The notes under the pieces: generated by a model | Database searches by the model: none | Told to the model about the DNA's origin: nothing | The model's input: the letters and a program-made list of their open reading frames with translations, nothing else | DNA from: Faecalibacter macacae | Lineage (GTDB): Bacteria > Bacteroidota > Bacteroidia > Flavobacteriales > Weeksellaceae | DNA: 64,000 bases | Assembly (NCBI RefSeq): GCF_003687725.1 | Contig: NZ_RDOJ01000003.1 | Location: forward strand, 3,605 to 67,604 | Direction of reading: 5' to 3' | Shown: positions 8,612-16,299 of the stretch, piece by piece | How the letters are laid out: every line of letters starts with the position of its first letter | How positions within the stretch are numbered: the stretch's first letter is position 1 | Translations under genes and position numbers: made by a program

Positions 8612-9244
8612 TTAATATTTCATTAATTCTTTCTCAAAATTCGCTAAATAATTCGCTAAATGTAAACCATCAACAAAACCGTGATTCGCTTCTACAGAAA
8701 CAGGCATATACATTTTATCATTTTGTTTGTACGCTTTCCCGAAAATAATACGAGGAATAGATTCTTTTGTTCCGAAGTTTGAAGGCTGAGTTAAACCTGT
8801 AAATCTTGACCAAGGAAAAGTCGAGTGACGAATTAATCCTAAAGTTAAATCTTCATTTTTAATGTGTAAACCAACACAATTTTCTACTTCGTTAATTTCT
8901 TGCTGAAGCTTCGTATTAAACGTTTCAAAATCTTCTGTAAATGGAATAAACGCAAAACCAAAAGTTCCGTCTTTACGTCCAATTGTCGTTCCGCAATCTA
9001 TTTGATCGTAAATATAAATTTCTTCATCCTCGAAGCGATATTTAAATTCTTCGATTTTATTTTCAGCTAGCATCGAAGAAAAAAGATAAAGTGCAAAAAA
9101 TGAAATTCCGTTTGCTTTAGAATAATTGTATGCATTTGTACATTCAACTTCCGCAACAACACCCACATATGGATTATCTAAATTAGAAAACAACTCGTAA
9201 TGTTCTTTTCTATTCCAACCTTCCGCATTAAAAATTCGTTTCAT
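8612..9244 (-). CDS. Chloramphenicol acetyltransferase-like protein
   Basis: A 210-residue protein of the type A CAT family, trimeric cytoplasmic enzymes that acetylate chloramphenicol with acetyl-CoA. The N-terminal WNRKEHYELF corresponds to the WxRKEHFExF motif of classical CATs. The C-terminal NHGFVDGLH keeps the catalytic His (188) and structural Asp (192) of HHAVCDGxH, though the first His is Asn. Length is close to the normal 213-220. It sits among ordinary chromosomal genes with no mobile element, so an intrinsic enzyme is likelier than a recent acquisition. Whether it acts on chloramphenicol is unknown. Confidence 0.82.
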   Translation of the reverse strand: MKRIFNAEGWNRKEHYELFSNLDNPYVGVVAEVECTNAYNYSKANGISFFALYLFSSMLAENKIEEFKYRFEDEEIYIYDQIDCGTTIGRKDGTFGFAFIPFTEDFETFNTKLQQEINEVENCVGLHIKNEDLTLGLIRHSTFPWSRFTGLTQPSNFGTKESIPRIIFGKAYKQNDKMYMPVSVEANHGFVDGLHLANYLANFEKELMKY

Positions 9245-9248
9245 TGCA

Positions 9249-9256
9249 CAAAAATA
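9249..9256 (-). promoter_or_regulatory. -7 box of the CAT-like gene
   Basis: CAAAAATA on the plus strand reads TATTTTTG on the minus strand, 4 bases before the ATG. As with recX this predicts a leaderless mRNA. Confidence 0.6.
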
Positions 9257-9286
9257 AAACCTTCAAATCGAAATCTGAAGGTTTTT
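9256..9286 (-). terminator. Intrinsic terminator of the EamA gene
   Basis: AAACCTTCA / TGAAGGTTT with a 10 base loop; on the minus strand it is followed by a T-rich tail that merges with the -7 box of the next gene. Confidence 0.75.
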
Positions 9287-9289
9287 AAA

Positions 9290-10180
9290 TTATGTTTTAA
9301 TTTTCTTTTTTTCTTGATAAGCATCGCCAACAACATTAAGCGTAACACCCAGAATAATTAATAAAATTCCGAAAGCTAAACTCAAAGAAAAATCTTCGCC
9401 AAATAAAATTACACTTACTGCAACTGCAACAACTGGCTCAAATGCACCTAAAATTGATGTTGGCGTAGAACCAATGTATTTTATTGCATAGATTAATGCT
9501 ATACTTGAAATTACAGTCGTAACAAAAGCAAACGTAAAGAAATTGAATGCTAAATTTATTGATGGCAACAAGAATGAATCTTTGTTAATAATCATTTTTA
9601 CGGCATAATAAATAGTTGTAAATAAAAATGAATAAAAGCTTAAGGTGAATCCTTTTAATTCTTTTACGTTCGATTTGTTTACGGTTACGATATATAATCC
9701 ATAACCTAAAGCGCTTATAAAAACGATTCCTAATCCGATAGGATTTAAATTAAATTCTCCATCTTTAAAACTTAATAATATTACACCTGCTAGAACAAAT
9801 AGGATTGCAATTATTGCTGAAATGGTTAATTTTTCTTTAAAAAAAACAGCCATTATTATAGCAACTATCAAAGGATAAACAAATAGTAAGGTGGAGGCAA
9901 TTCCGGGTGTTAAATAATCGTAACCTAAGAAAAGTGCCTCAGCAGAAATTGCATATAGTAATCCTAAAATAATTAAAACAGGAAGTTGTCTTAGATTAAT
10001 TTTGATGGATTGTTTTTTAATTAATAAATACGTACCAACTATTAAAGCAGAAAATAAAAATCGATAAAATAATGTTGTATCTAACGAAAAATTTGCTTGT
10101 TTAATTGGTAAGATGAATAAAGGAATTAATCCGTATGATATAGACGAAAGTAATCCTAAAATATAACCTTTGAATTTCAT
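9290..10180 (-). CDS. EamA (DMT superfamily) transporter
   Basis: A 296-residue inner-membrane protein with about ten hydrophobic helices arranged as two five-helix EamA halves, typical of drug/metabolite transporters (RhaT/YdcZ-like). Loops are short and positively charged (KKQSIK, KEKLTIS, NKSNVKELKG). The second half ends with GSTPTSILGAFEPVVAVAVS and a glycine-rich last helix, the usual signature of this family. The ATG of MKFKGYILG is preferred over a start seven residues upstream. The substrate cannot be told from sequence. Dispersed repeats lie upstream. Confidence 0.85.
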   Translation of the reverse strand: MKFKGYILGLLSSISYGLIPLFILPIKQANFSLDTTLFYRFLFSALIVGTYLLIKKQSIKINLRQLPVLIILGLLYAISAEALFLGYDYLTPGIASTLLFVYPLIVAIIMAVFFKEKLTISAIIAILFVLAGVILLSFKDGEFNLNPIGLGIVFISALGYGLYIVTVNKSNVKELKGFTLSFYSFLFTTIYYAVKMIINKDSFLLPSINLAFNFFTFAFVTTVISSIALIYAIKYIGSTPTSILGAFEPVVAVAVSVILFGEDFSLSLAFGILLIILGVTLNVVGDAYQEKKKIKT

Positions 10181-10197
10181 GGTAATTTCAAAAAAAG

Positions 10198-10342
10198 TCA
10201 TCCTGAATTTATTTCAGGATAACATTCATATATTATGAGAAGCTGAAACAAGTTCAGCTTGACATATTCTTCATTTTGAGTGATTTATTTTAAGAGAAAT
10301 ATTATTAAAATTTATAAAGTTCTCGACAAGCTCGAACTGACA
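10198..10342. repeat. Dispersed palindromes and CGACAAGCTCG motif
   Basis: Contains ATCCTGAA/TTCAGGAT (about 10203-10224), AAGCTGAA/TTCAGCTT (about 10242-10261) and TCTCGACAAGCTCGAACTGA (10321-10340). The first two are the same family as 8449-8549; the last resembles segments at 7126-7141 and 12201-12221. It fills most of the 249 base gap between the EamA and serine hydrolase genes. Confidence 0.55.
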
Positions 10343-10429
10343 ATTGGTTTTATCATTATGAGCTTGTTGTATGAGCTTATCTAATTGTAATATCAAATTA
10401 AAACAAATCTAGCATAACTAATAAACTGA

Positions 10430-11968
10430 TTATTTTCTACTAAAATCTAAATCGTGGAAGTCGTAACTAAAATCGGTCATCGGAGAAATCGCCTTCATTT
10501 TAAATCCAGCCAATTTTCCACCTTTCATTTCTGCAAAAACAAACGCATCTGCATGAAAATAACGATTGTTCCATTTTACAGCATACGTATTGTCTTTGTA
10601 ATAGAACATTTCTCCTGTTAATTGTGGCGAACGTTTCGATTCGAAAATTAATTTTCCTTTTTTCTCGTAAATTTCCACATCACCAAACCAATTATCTTTG
10701 TACATTCCGACTAAAGATTTAGTATCAATTTTTAGCTTTTTATTTTTCTGATTCGCTTCAACTGTTTTCCAAACTTCGTCTGTAATCACATCAGCTTCAG
10801 CTGTACGAGATTTCATGATATTATCATAAAAACCAACCCAATCTTTTTCTGGATTTCCTAAATAAAAATCTTTAATTGTGTTTGAAACTGAATTAAAAGC
10901 AACTCCAGATTGTTGATTCGTTAAGACCACAATTCCTAAATTGATTTGCGGATACCAAATCGTTTGTGTTACGATTCCTTCTAAACCTCCAGTATGTGAA
11001 ACTTCTAATTTTCCGTTGTAATCTTGCAATTGCCATCCCAAACCATAGGCTTTAAATAATGAATTATAAGGCTGATTTGTCGCAACTTTTTGTAAAGTTA
11101 CTGGTGAAATCATTTCTTTCATTTGCTTTTCAGAAATGATTTGTTTTCCGTTTACTTTTCCTTTATTTAAATTGAATTGTAACCATTTTGCAACATCATC
11201 TACGTTAGAATAAATTCCGGCAGCAGCATCAAAAATGGTATTTGTATAACGATCAATTACTTGTAATTTCCCATCAATCGGAACGTGTGGATCAATCGTA
11301 TTTTTTTTATCCGCTAATAAATGCCAATTCGCACCAGAATTTGTCATTCCGATTGGCTCTAATAATCGTTTTGTAACAAAATCTGTCCAAGATTGACCAG
11401 AAACACGTTCTACAACTTCACCTGCGATAATGTATAATAAATTATCATAATCATATTTTGAACGGAAATCTGAAACAGGTTTTAAATATTGAATATTATT
11501 TATGATGTCCTTCGGAGTGAAATTGTGTCCGTCAGGCCAAACCATTAAATCGCCAGCGCCTAAACCTAATCCGCTTCGGTGCGTTAATAAATCACGAATA
11601 GTGAATTCTTTTGTAACATATTCGTTGTACATTTTAAATTCAGGAATATGTTTGATGACTTTATCTTCCCAAGAAATTTTCCCTTCATCAACTAAAATCG
11701 CTAAAGCCGCTGCAGTAAACGCTTTTGAGTTTGATGCTATTCCGAAATTAGTTGAAGATTCAAGTTTTTCACCTGTTTTGATCGATTTTATACCGTAACC
11801 TTTTGAGTGAACAATTGATCCGTCTTTAGTTACGGCAACCGCGATTCCAGGAACGTCAAATGCTTTCATTGCATTTTCTGTGACTTGATCAATTTTTTGA
11901 TTGCTTATATTTTGTCCAAAAGCCGAGATAGAGGCTAAAGTAATTGTTGTAAATAGAATGTTTTTCAT
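10430..11968 (-). CDS. Secreted serine hydrolase (class C beta-lactamase fold) with C-terminal DUF3471-like domain
   Basis: A 512-residue protein with a signal peptide (cleavage near AFGQ, residue 19). The catalytic domain keeps the penicillin-binding/AmpC family residues: S79-N-S-K82 (SxxK), YDYDN around 175 (YxN), and HTGG around 325 in place of KTG. The last about 100 residues form a beta domain of DUF3471 type (LVGMYKDNWFGDVEIYEKKG). Homologs are mostly esterases or D-amino acid peptidases, so beta-lactam hydrolysis should not be assumed. It is probably periplasmic. The start is at MKNIL; an upstream ATG adds 12 polar residues that break the signal peptide. Confidence 0.82.
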   Translation of the reverse strand: MKNILFTTITLASISAFGQNISNQKIDQVTENAMKAFDVPGIAVAVTKDGSIVHSKGYGIKSIKTGEKLESSTNFGIASNSKAFTAAALAILVDEGKISWEDKVIKHIPEFKMYNEYVTKEFTIRDLLTHRSGLGLGAGDLMVWPDGHNFTPKDIINNIQYLKPVSDFRSKYDYDNLLYIIAGEVVERVSGQSWTDFVTKRLLEPIGMTNSGANWHLLADKKNTIDPHVPIDGKLQVIDRYTNTIFDAAAGIYSNVDDVAKWLQFNLNKGKVNGKQIISEKQMKEMISPVTLQKVATNQPYNSLFKAYGLGWQLQDYNGKLEVSHTGGLEGIVTQTIWYPQINLGIVVLTNQQSGVAFNSVSNTIKDFYLGNPEKDWVGFYDNIMKSRTAEADVITDEVWKTVEANQKNKKLKIDTKSLVGMYKDNWFGDVEIYEKKGKLIFESKRSPQLTGEMFYYKDNTYAVKWNNRYFHADAFVFAEMKGGKLAGFKMKAISPMTDFSYDFHDLDFSRK

Positions 11969-12007
11969 GTTTAATCTGAATTGTAACGAAGTTAAGGAAT
12001 TCAATAC

Positions 12008-12168
12008 TTTTTTCTTGATAAAAAAGTATTCAAAAAATCAAGACTTTAAATCTATTTGACTAAAATTAAATATCATTCCAGAAATGAATTAAATGATTCA
12101 CTATCGTTCACTAATTCATTTTAATCTTTCATTCTATTTAATTTATTAACGTCATATATTTAGATGTT
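12008..12168. repeat. Dispersed intergenic element, single copy
   Basis: About 160 bases, clearly homologous to the tandem copies at 20718-20877 and 21022-21182: shared blocks include AAAATCAAGACTTTAAATCT, ACTAAAATTAAATATCATT and TTAACGTCATA. It contains an inverted repeat, ATGAATTA with TAATTCAT, around a CATTCGCTC-like loop. All frames have stops. Together with the lepA terminator and a TTTGTCGAAGAA motif near 12214 it fills the 361 base gap between lepA and the serine hydrolase. Confidence 0.7.
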
Positions 12169-12273
12169 AATTTTGTAAATATGATTATTAGAAAACAATT
12201 TGTCATTTTGAGTTTGTCGAAGAATTTTATATCTCGATAGATTTAATGTGATAATTTAAGAAGGAATAATAAA

Positions 12274-12306
12274 AAAATGGCCGCCTCAATTCGAGACAGC
12301 CATTTT
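12274..12306 (-). terminator. Intrinsic terminator of lepA
   Basis: AAAATGGC / GCCATTTT with an inner CTC/GAG; on the minus strand it follows the lepA stop. Confidence 0.8.
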
Positions 12307-12329
12307 ATATTTATTTAAAATTAATAATC

Positions 12330-14126
12330 TTAATCGTTTAATTTTAATACTGCTAAGAAGGCAGATTGTGGAACCTCTACACGTCCAATTTGACGCATTT
12401 TTTTCTTACCAGCTTTTTGTTTTTCTAATAATTTACGTTTACGAGAAATATCTCCACCGTAACATTTAGCAGTAACGTCTTTACGTAACGCTTTAATTGT
12501 TTCACGAGCAATAATTTTCGCACCAATCGCAGCTTGGATTGGAATATCGAATTGTTGACGTGGGATTAATTCGCGTAATTTCTCACACATTTTTTTACCA
12601 ATGTTGTACGCGTTGTCTACGTGAATTAAAGCAGATAAAGCATCAACTACATCTCCGTGAATCATAATATCTACTTTAACTAATTTCGATGCTTTCATTC
12701 CTGATGGCGCATAATCGAAAGAAGCATATCCTTTAGAAATTGATTTTAAACGATCATAGAAATCGAATACAACCTCAGCTAAAGGCATATTGAAAATCAT
12801 TTCAACACGGTGTTGAGTTAAATAAGTTTGTGATTGTAACTCCCCACGTTTTTCGATACATAAACTCATTACTGGTCCAACAAATTCAGATTTTGTAATG
12901 ATTGCTGCACGAATATATGGCTCTTCAACACGATTTAATCCTGATGGATCTGGTAATTCAGATGGATTGTGTACGTGAATTGCTTTTTCTGGATCTTTTT
13001 CTAAATACGCCTCGTACGATACGTTAGGTACAGTTGTAATAACTGTCATACCAAACTCACGCTCTAAACGCTCTTGAACGATTTCTAAGTGTAACATTCC
13101 TAAGAATCCACAACGGAAACCAAACCCTAAAGCAGCAGAAGATTCAGCCTCGAAAGTTAATGAAGCATCATTTAAACGTAACTTTTCAATCGATGCACGT
13201 AAATCTTCGTAATCTTCCGTATCTACAGGATAAATACCTGCGAATACCATTGGTTTTACCTCCTCGAAACCATCGATAGCTTCAGCAGCAGGATTATCAA
13301 CTAGTGTAATTGTATCACCAACTTTTACCTCAGAAGCATCTTTAATCCCAGAAATGATGTAACCAACATCTCCAGTTTTAATCGTTTTCTTTTCTACTTG
13401 GTTTAATTTTAAAGTTCCAATTTCATCAGCAAAATATTTTTTATTTGTAGCCATGAATTTTACTTGGTCACCTTTTTTAATCTCACCGTTTACCACTTTG
13501 TAGAATGCTTCGATTCCACGGAAAGGATTATAAACAGAGTCGAAAATTAACGCTTGTAAAGGCGCTTCAGGATCACCAACCGGGGCAGGAACTTTCTCGA
13601 TGATTGTGTGTAATAATTCTAAAACACCTTCACCGGTTTTACCAGAACAACGTAATACATCTTCTGGATCACAACCTAATAAATCAACAATATCGTCTGT
13701 TACTTCTTCTGGATTAGCAGAAGGTAAATCGATTTTGTTCAATACAGGAATAATCTCTAAATTATTTTCTAAAGCTAGATATAAGTTAGAAATTGTTTGT
13801 GCTTGGATACTTTGTGCAGCATCCACAATTAATAACGCTCCTTCACATGCTGCAATCGAACGAGAAACCTCGTAAGAGAAATCAACGTGACCAGGAGTAT
13901 CAATTAAATTTAAAATATATTTTTCACCATCTTTTTCATATTCCATTTGGATAGCGTGCGATTTGATCGTGATACCACGTTCACGCTCCAAATCCATATC
14001 GTCTAAGGTTTGATTTTGTAACTCACGGGCTGAAATCGTGTTTGTTACTTGTAATAGACGATCGGCCAAGGTACTTTTACCATGGTCAATATGGGCGATA
14101 ATACAGAAATTACGGATATTTTTCAT
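12330..14126 (-). CDS. lepA: Elongation factor 4 (back-translocating GTPase)
   Basis: A 598-residue translational GTPase, normal LepA length. The G domain starts at the N-terminus with [15 protein letters not shown] (G1), followed by RERGIT (switch I), DTPGHVDF (G3) and NKIDLPSA (G4). EF-G-like domains follow, then the LepA-specific C-terminal domain ending in the Lys/Arg-rich [20 protein letters not shown]. It remodels stalled ribosomes. It has its own -7 box and terminator. The following secreted protein gene is on the same strand but upstream of this one and separated by a terminator. Confidence 0.97.
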   Translation of the reverse strand: MKNIRNFCIIAHIDHGKSTLADRLLQVTNTISARELQNQTLDDMDLERERGITIKSHAIQMEYEKDGEKYILNLIDTPGHVDFSYEVSRSIAACEGALLIVDAAQSIQAQTISNLYLALENNLEIIPVLNKIDLPSANPEEVTDDIVDLLGCDPEDVLRCSGKTGEGVLELLHTIIEKVPAPVGDPEAPLQALIFDSVYNPFRGIEAFYKVVNGEIKKGDQVKFMATNKKYFADEIGTLKLNQVEKKTIKTGDVGYIISGIKDASEVKVGDTITLVDNPAAEAIDGFEEVKPMVFAGIYPVDTEDYEDLRASIEKLRLNDASLTFEAESSAALGFGFRCGFLGMLHLEIVQERLEREFGMTVITTVPNVSYEAYLEKDPEKAIHVHNPSELPDPSGLNRVEEPYIRAAIITKSEFVGPVMSLCIEKRGELQSQTYLTQHRVEMIFNMPLAEVVFDFYDRLKSISKGYASFDYAPSGMKASKLVKVDIMIHGDVVDALSALIHVDNAYNIGKKMCEKLRELIPRQQFDIPIQAAIGAKIIARETIKALRKDVTAKCYGGDISRKRKLLEKQKAGKKKMRQIGRVEVPQSAFLAVLKLND

Positions 14127-14145
14127 ACTCTTCTTGTCGAATAGG

Positions 14146-14153
14146 CAAAAATA
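14146..14153 (-). promoter_or_regulatory. -7 box of lepA (TATTTTTG)
   Basis: Perfect consensus on the minus strand, 19 bases before the ATG. Confidence 0.7.
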
Positions 14154-14231
14154 ATCTTTTCCTTTCAGAGTACAAGTATTTTAAAAAAGATTATGTGTTT
14201 ATTTTTGAGATAAATATTACCAAATTGATAT

Positions 14232-14261
14232 AAAAATAGCCTCTGAAATAACAAAGGCTTT
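14232..14261 (-). terminator. Intrinsic terminator of the 14269 gene
   Basis: AGCCT / AGGCT stem with flanking A and T runs; on the minus strand the T-rich side follows. Confidence 0.65.
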
Positions 14262-14268
14262 GATTTAC

Positions 14269-14697
14269 TTATTTTGATTGGTGATATCTAAATTGATAAT
14301 GAATCTGAAAATCGATTGGTTTTCCATCATTTTTAGCTGGAATAAATTTTTTACCTCTGGATTCGTAATGTTTTTTGACACGATAAATATGTTTTAAAAA
14401 GAATTTAGCAGCTTCAGGATTACTATCTTTTGTATAACTAAAGTTTGCTAAATCTCCATTTTTAGTAACGGTAAAAACAAGCGTTGTTTGATTGATGTTA
14501 TTATTCTCAATCCAAAAATGATCTTGTTCATAAAATTCTGATCTAATTTCATCAGATAACCTTTCGTAGAAACATTTCTTCAATTCGTCATTCGTTTTTT
14601 GTTTCTGACAACCAGGATATGTAGGGAATTTGAAATTTTCTTGTGCATTTATGTTAAGAGAACATAATAAAATTAGTAGTGGCAAAAAGTTTTTCAT
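14269..14697 (-). CDS. Secreted TonB-C-terminal-like protein (FPxYPGC type)
   Basis: A 142-residue protein with a signal peptide ending near NINAQ (19). The mature part begins with FPTYPGC (24-30) and a second Cys in KKCFYERL (42), a pattern I know from the linker before the C-terminal domain of Bacteroidota TonB proteins. The rest (TLVFTVTKNGDLANFSY, FLKHIYRVKKHY, PIDFQIHYQF) fits a TonB_C-like fold. There is no transmembrane anchor or Pro-rich spacer, so it is probably free in the periplasm and cannot act as a normal energy transducer. It is paralogous to the gene at 37844. Function unknown. Confidence 0.68.
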   Translation of the reverse strand: MKNFLPLLILLCSLNINAQENFKFPTYPGCQKQKTNDELKKCFYERLSDEIRSEFYEQDHFWIENNNINQTTLVFTVTKNGDLANFSYTKDSNPEAAKFFLKHIYRVKKHYESRGKKFIPAKNDGKPIDFQIHYQFRYHQSK

Positions 14698-14725
14698 GAA
14701 GTAAATATAGAAAAAGAGAAATGAA

Positions 14726-15751
14726 TTATATATTTCTCTTTTTCATCCAAAGATTTAGAATTTCTCTAATCTTCTCACTTTCAATTAGAAAACCATCATG
14801 ACCATATTCTGAATCAATTTCGTGATATTCTGCATTTGGAATATGATTGGCTAAAAATTGTTGTTCTTGTGGCGGACATAAAATATCGGAACTAATTCCC
14901 ATTACAATAGTTGGAATTTCAATTTGATTTAAAACTTCTTCAACTGAGTTTTTTCTGCCTCTCGCTAATTGGTGCGAATCCATCGCTTCGGTTAATTTAT
15001 AATAAGATAATGCATCAAAACGACCTGCTAATTTCTGCGCTTGATATTTTATATAACTTGATGATTTATGATTTTGATGAATGTCTAAATCAATGTCACT
15101 TTGTTGAGCTTTAAACAATTCATAATTGCGATAAGTTAACATTCCTATTCCGCGAGCGGCTTTTAAACCTTTATCACCTATTCCAATTTCGCCTTTTATC
15201 CATTCTGGATCTGCTTCAATGGCTAAACGTTGCGCGGTATGTATGGCTTTTCCCCAAGCACTTTCTTCTGCTGATGTAGCAATTAAGAATAAATTTTCAA
15301 TCGAAGATTGTTCATCAATAGTCCATTCTAAGGCTTGATAGCCGCCCATACTTCCACCAATTAAAAGTTTAATTTTATCAATTCCTAAATGAGTTTTCAA
15401 TAACTGATGCGCTTTAACCATATCTCGAATCGTAAAAAAAGGAAAATCGATTCCATATTTTTGATTGGTAACAGGATTAATACTATTTGTAGAAGTAGAT
15501 CCGTAAGGGCTTCCTATAATATTTGCACAAACAATAAAATACTTCGAAGTATCAAAAGTTTTTGCTTCTCCAACCAATCCATTCCACCAATCTTCGGCAT
15601 CAGCAGATGCTGTTAAAGCATGACAAATCCATAAAACATTCGATTTATCTGCATTTAATTTTCCATAAGTGTAAAAAGAAATATTTAGTTCAGGTAAAAT
15701 TCCGCCCATTTCTAAAGCAAATGGAAGAGAGTATAGAAAATTTTGTTTCAT
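14726..15751 (-). CDS. metX: Homoserine O-acyltransferase (MetX family)
   Basis: A 341-residue alpha/beta hydrolase that acylates homoserine with acetyl-CoA (some members use succinyl-CoA) in methionine synthesis. The nucleophile elbow GGSMGG places Ser134; the charge-relay Asp and His lie in the C-terminal SSDILCPP and EYGHDGFLIE. The oxyanion region CHALTASADAEDWW (43-56) is typical. The start is MKQNF at 15751, because the -7 box at 15806 makes the longer 31-residue N-terminal extension partly untranscribed. It is divergent from an OsmC-like gene and metZ, which completes direct sulfhydrylation. Acyl specificity is not resolved. Confidence 0.9.
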   Translation of the reverse strand: MKQNFLYSLPFALEMGGILPELNISFYTYGKLNADKSNVLWICHALTASADAEDWWNGLVGEAKTFDTSKYFIVCANIIGSPYGSTSTNSINPVTNQKYGIDFPFFTIRDMVKAHQLLKTHLGIDKIKLLIGGSMGGYQALEWTIDEQSSIENLFLIATSAEESAWGKAIHTAQRLAIEADPEWIKGEIGIGDKGLKAARGIGMLTYRNYELFKAQQSDIDLDIHQNHKSSSYIKYQAQKLAGRFDALSYYKLTEAMDSHQLARGRKNSVEEVLNQIEIPTIVMGISSDILCPPQEQQFLANHIPNAEYHEIDSEYGHDGFLIESEKIREILNLWMKKRNI

Positions 15752-15805
15752 AAATTGATTTTTGATGAAAAATATTAGTAACGAATTGGTAATGATTTGT
15801 TTAAA

Positions 15806-15813
15806 CAAATATA
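15806..15813 (-). promoter_or_regulatory. -7 box of metX (TATATTTG)
   Basis: Perfect consensus on the minus strand, about 55 bases before the ATG. The leader is too short for a SAM-I riboswitch. Confidence 0.65.
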
Positions 15814-15849
15814 GATGGATTTCAGTAAATTGCATATAAATCAAAAAGT

Positions 15850-16290
15850 ATGATAGAAATTAACATTTTATACCATAAACAAAGTGATACTTTTCTTGCA
15901 GATGACTTAAATGGAAATGTAATTACGTTTAAAGCAGACAGAGTAAATAATGATGTTGCACAAGAATCAACAGGAAAATCTTTAGGACCAATGGTTAGTT
16001 TATTAATGGCTTGTGGCGCTTGTAGTGGAATTGATATTGTGATGATATTAGAAAAACAACGTCAAGATTTTTCTGAACTAAAAATTAAAGTTTTTGGTGA
16101 ACGAGAAAAGGATAAAACGCCTGCGGTTTGGGAGAAGGTAAAAGTTGAATATTATTTGAAAGGGGATTTTGATGATGCTAAAGCTGAGCGTGCTGCAGAA
16201 TTATCTATAGAAAAATATTGTTCAGTATTAGAAACTTTACGACGTGCAGGAGCATCAGTTGAATATGAAGTTATTTTAAATCAAAACTAA
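15850..16290 (+). CDS. OsmC-family protein
   Basis: A 146-residue OsmC/Ohr-fold protein. The family's redox pair fits Cys58 (within MACGACSGIDIVMIL) and Cys124 (KYCSVLETL); Cys55 is an extra nearby cysteine. Classical members are thiol-dependent peroxidases, and YhfA-like members are of unknown role. It lies 9 bases before metZ on the same strand and divergent from metX, so it probably shares a transcript with metZ. A role in protecting or handling sulfide or thiol intermediates is inference. Cytoplasmic. Confidence 0.85.
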   Translation: MIEINILYHKQSDTFLADDLNGNVITFKADRVNNDVAQESTGKSLGPMVSLLMACGACSGIDIVMILEKQRQDFSELKIKVFGEREKDKTPAVWEKVKVEYYLKGDFDDAKAERAAELSIEKYCSVLETLRRAGASVEYEVILNQN

Positions 16291-16299
16291 AATCTATAA

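Noticed and set aside
8612-10180. Resistance island carrying CAT and an efflux-type transporter
   Set aside because: No integrase, transposase or composition shift was seen; only short palindromes flank the pair, and the same palindromes are probably scattered genome-wide.
10430-11968. AmpC-type beta-lactamase resistance gene
   Set aside because: The class C fold is present but the KTG motif is HTGG and a DUF3471-like domain follows, which fits esterases or peptidases rather than a beta-lactamase.
13600-13875. Plus-strand 91-codon frame inside lepA
   Set aside because: Shadow of lepA, which is full length and conserved across this region.
14726-15844. Longer metX with a 31-residue N-terminal extension
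   Set aside because: The -7 box at 15806-15813 would lie inside the coding sequence; family members begin near MKQNFLYSLPF.
15752-15849. SAM riboswitch before metX
   Set aside because: The leader between the -7 box and ATG is only about 55 bases, without the multi-stem core of any SAM riboswitch I know.
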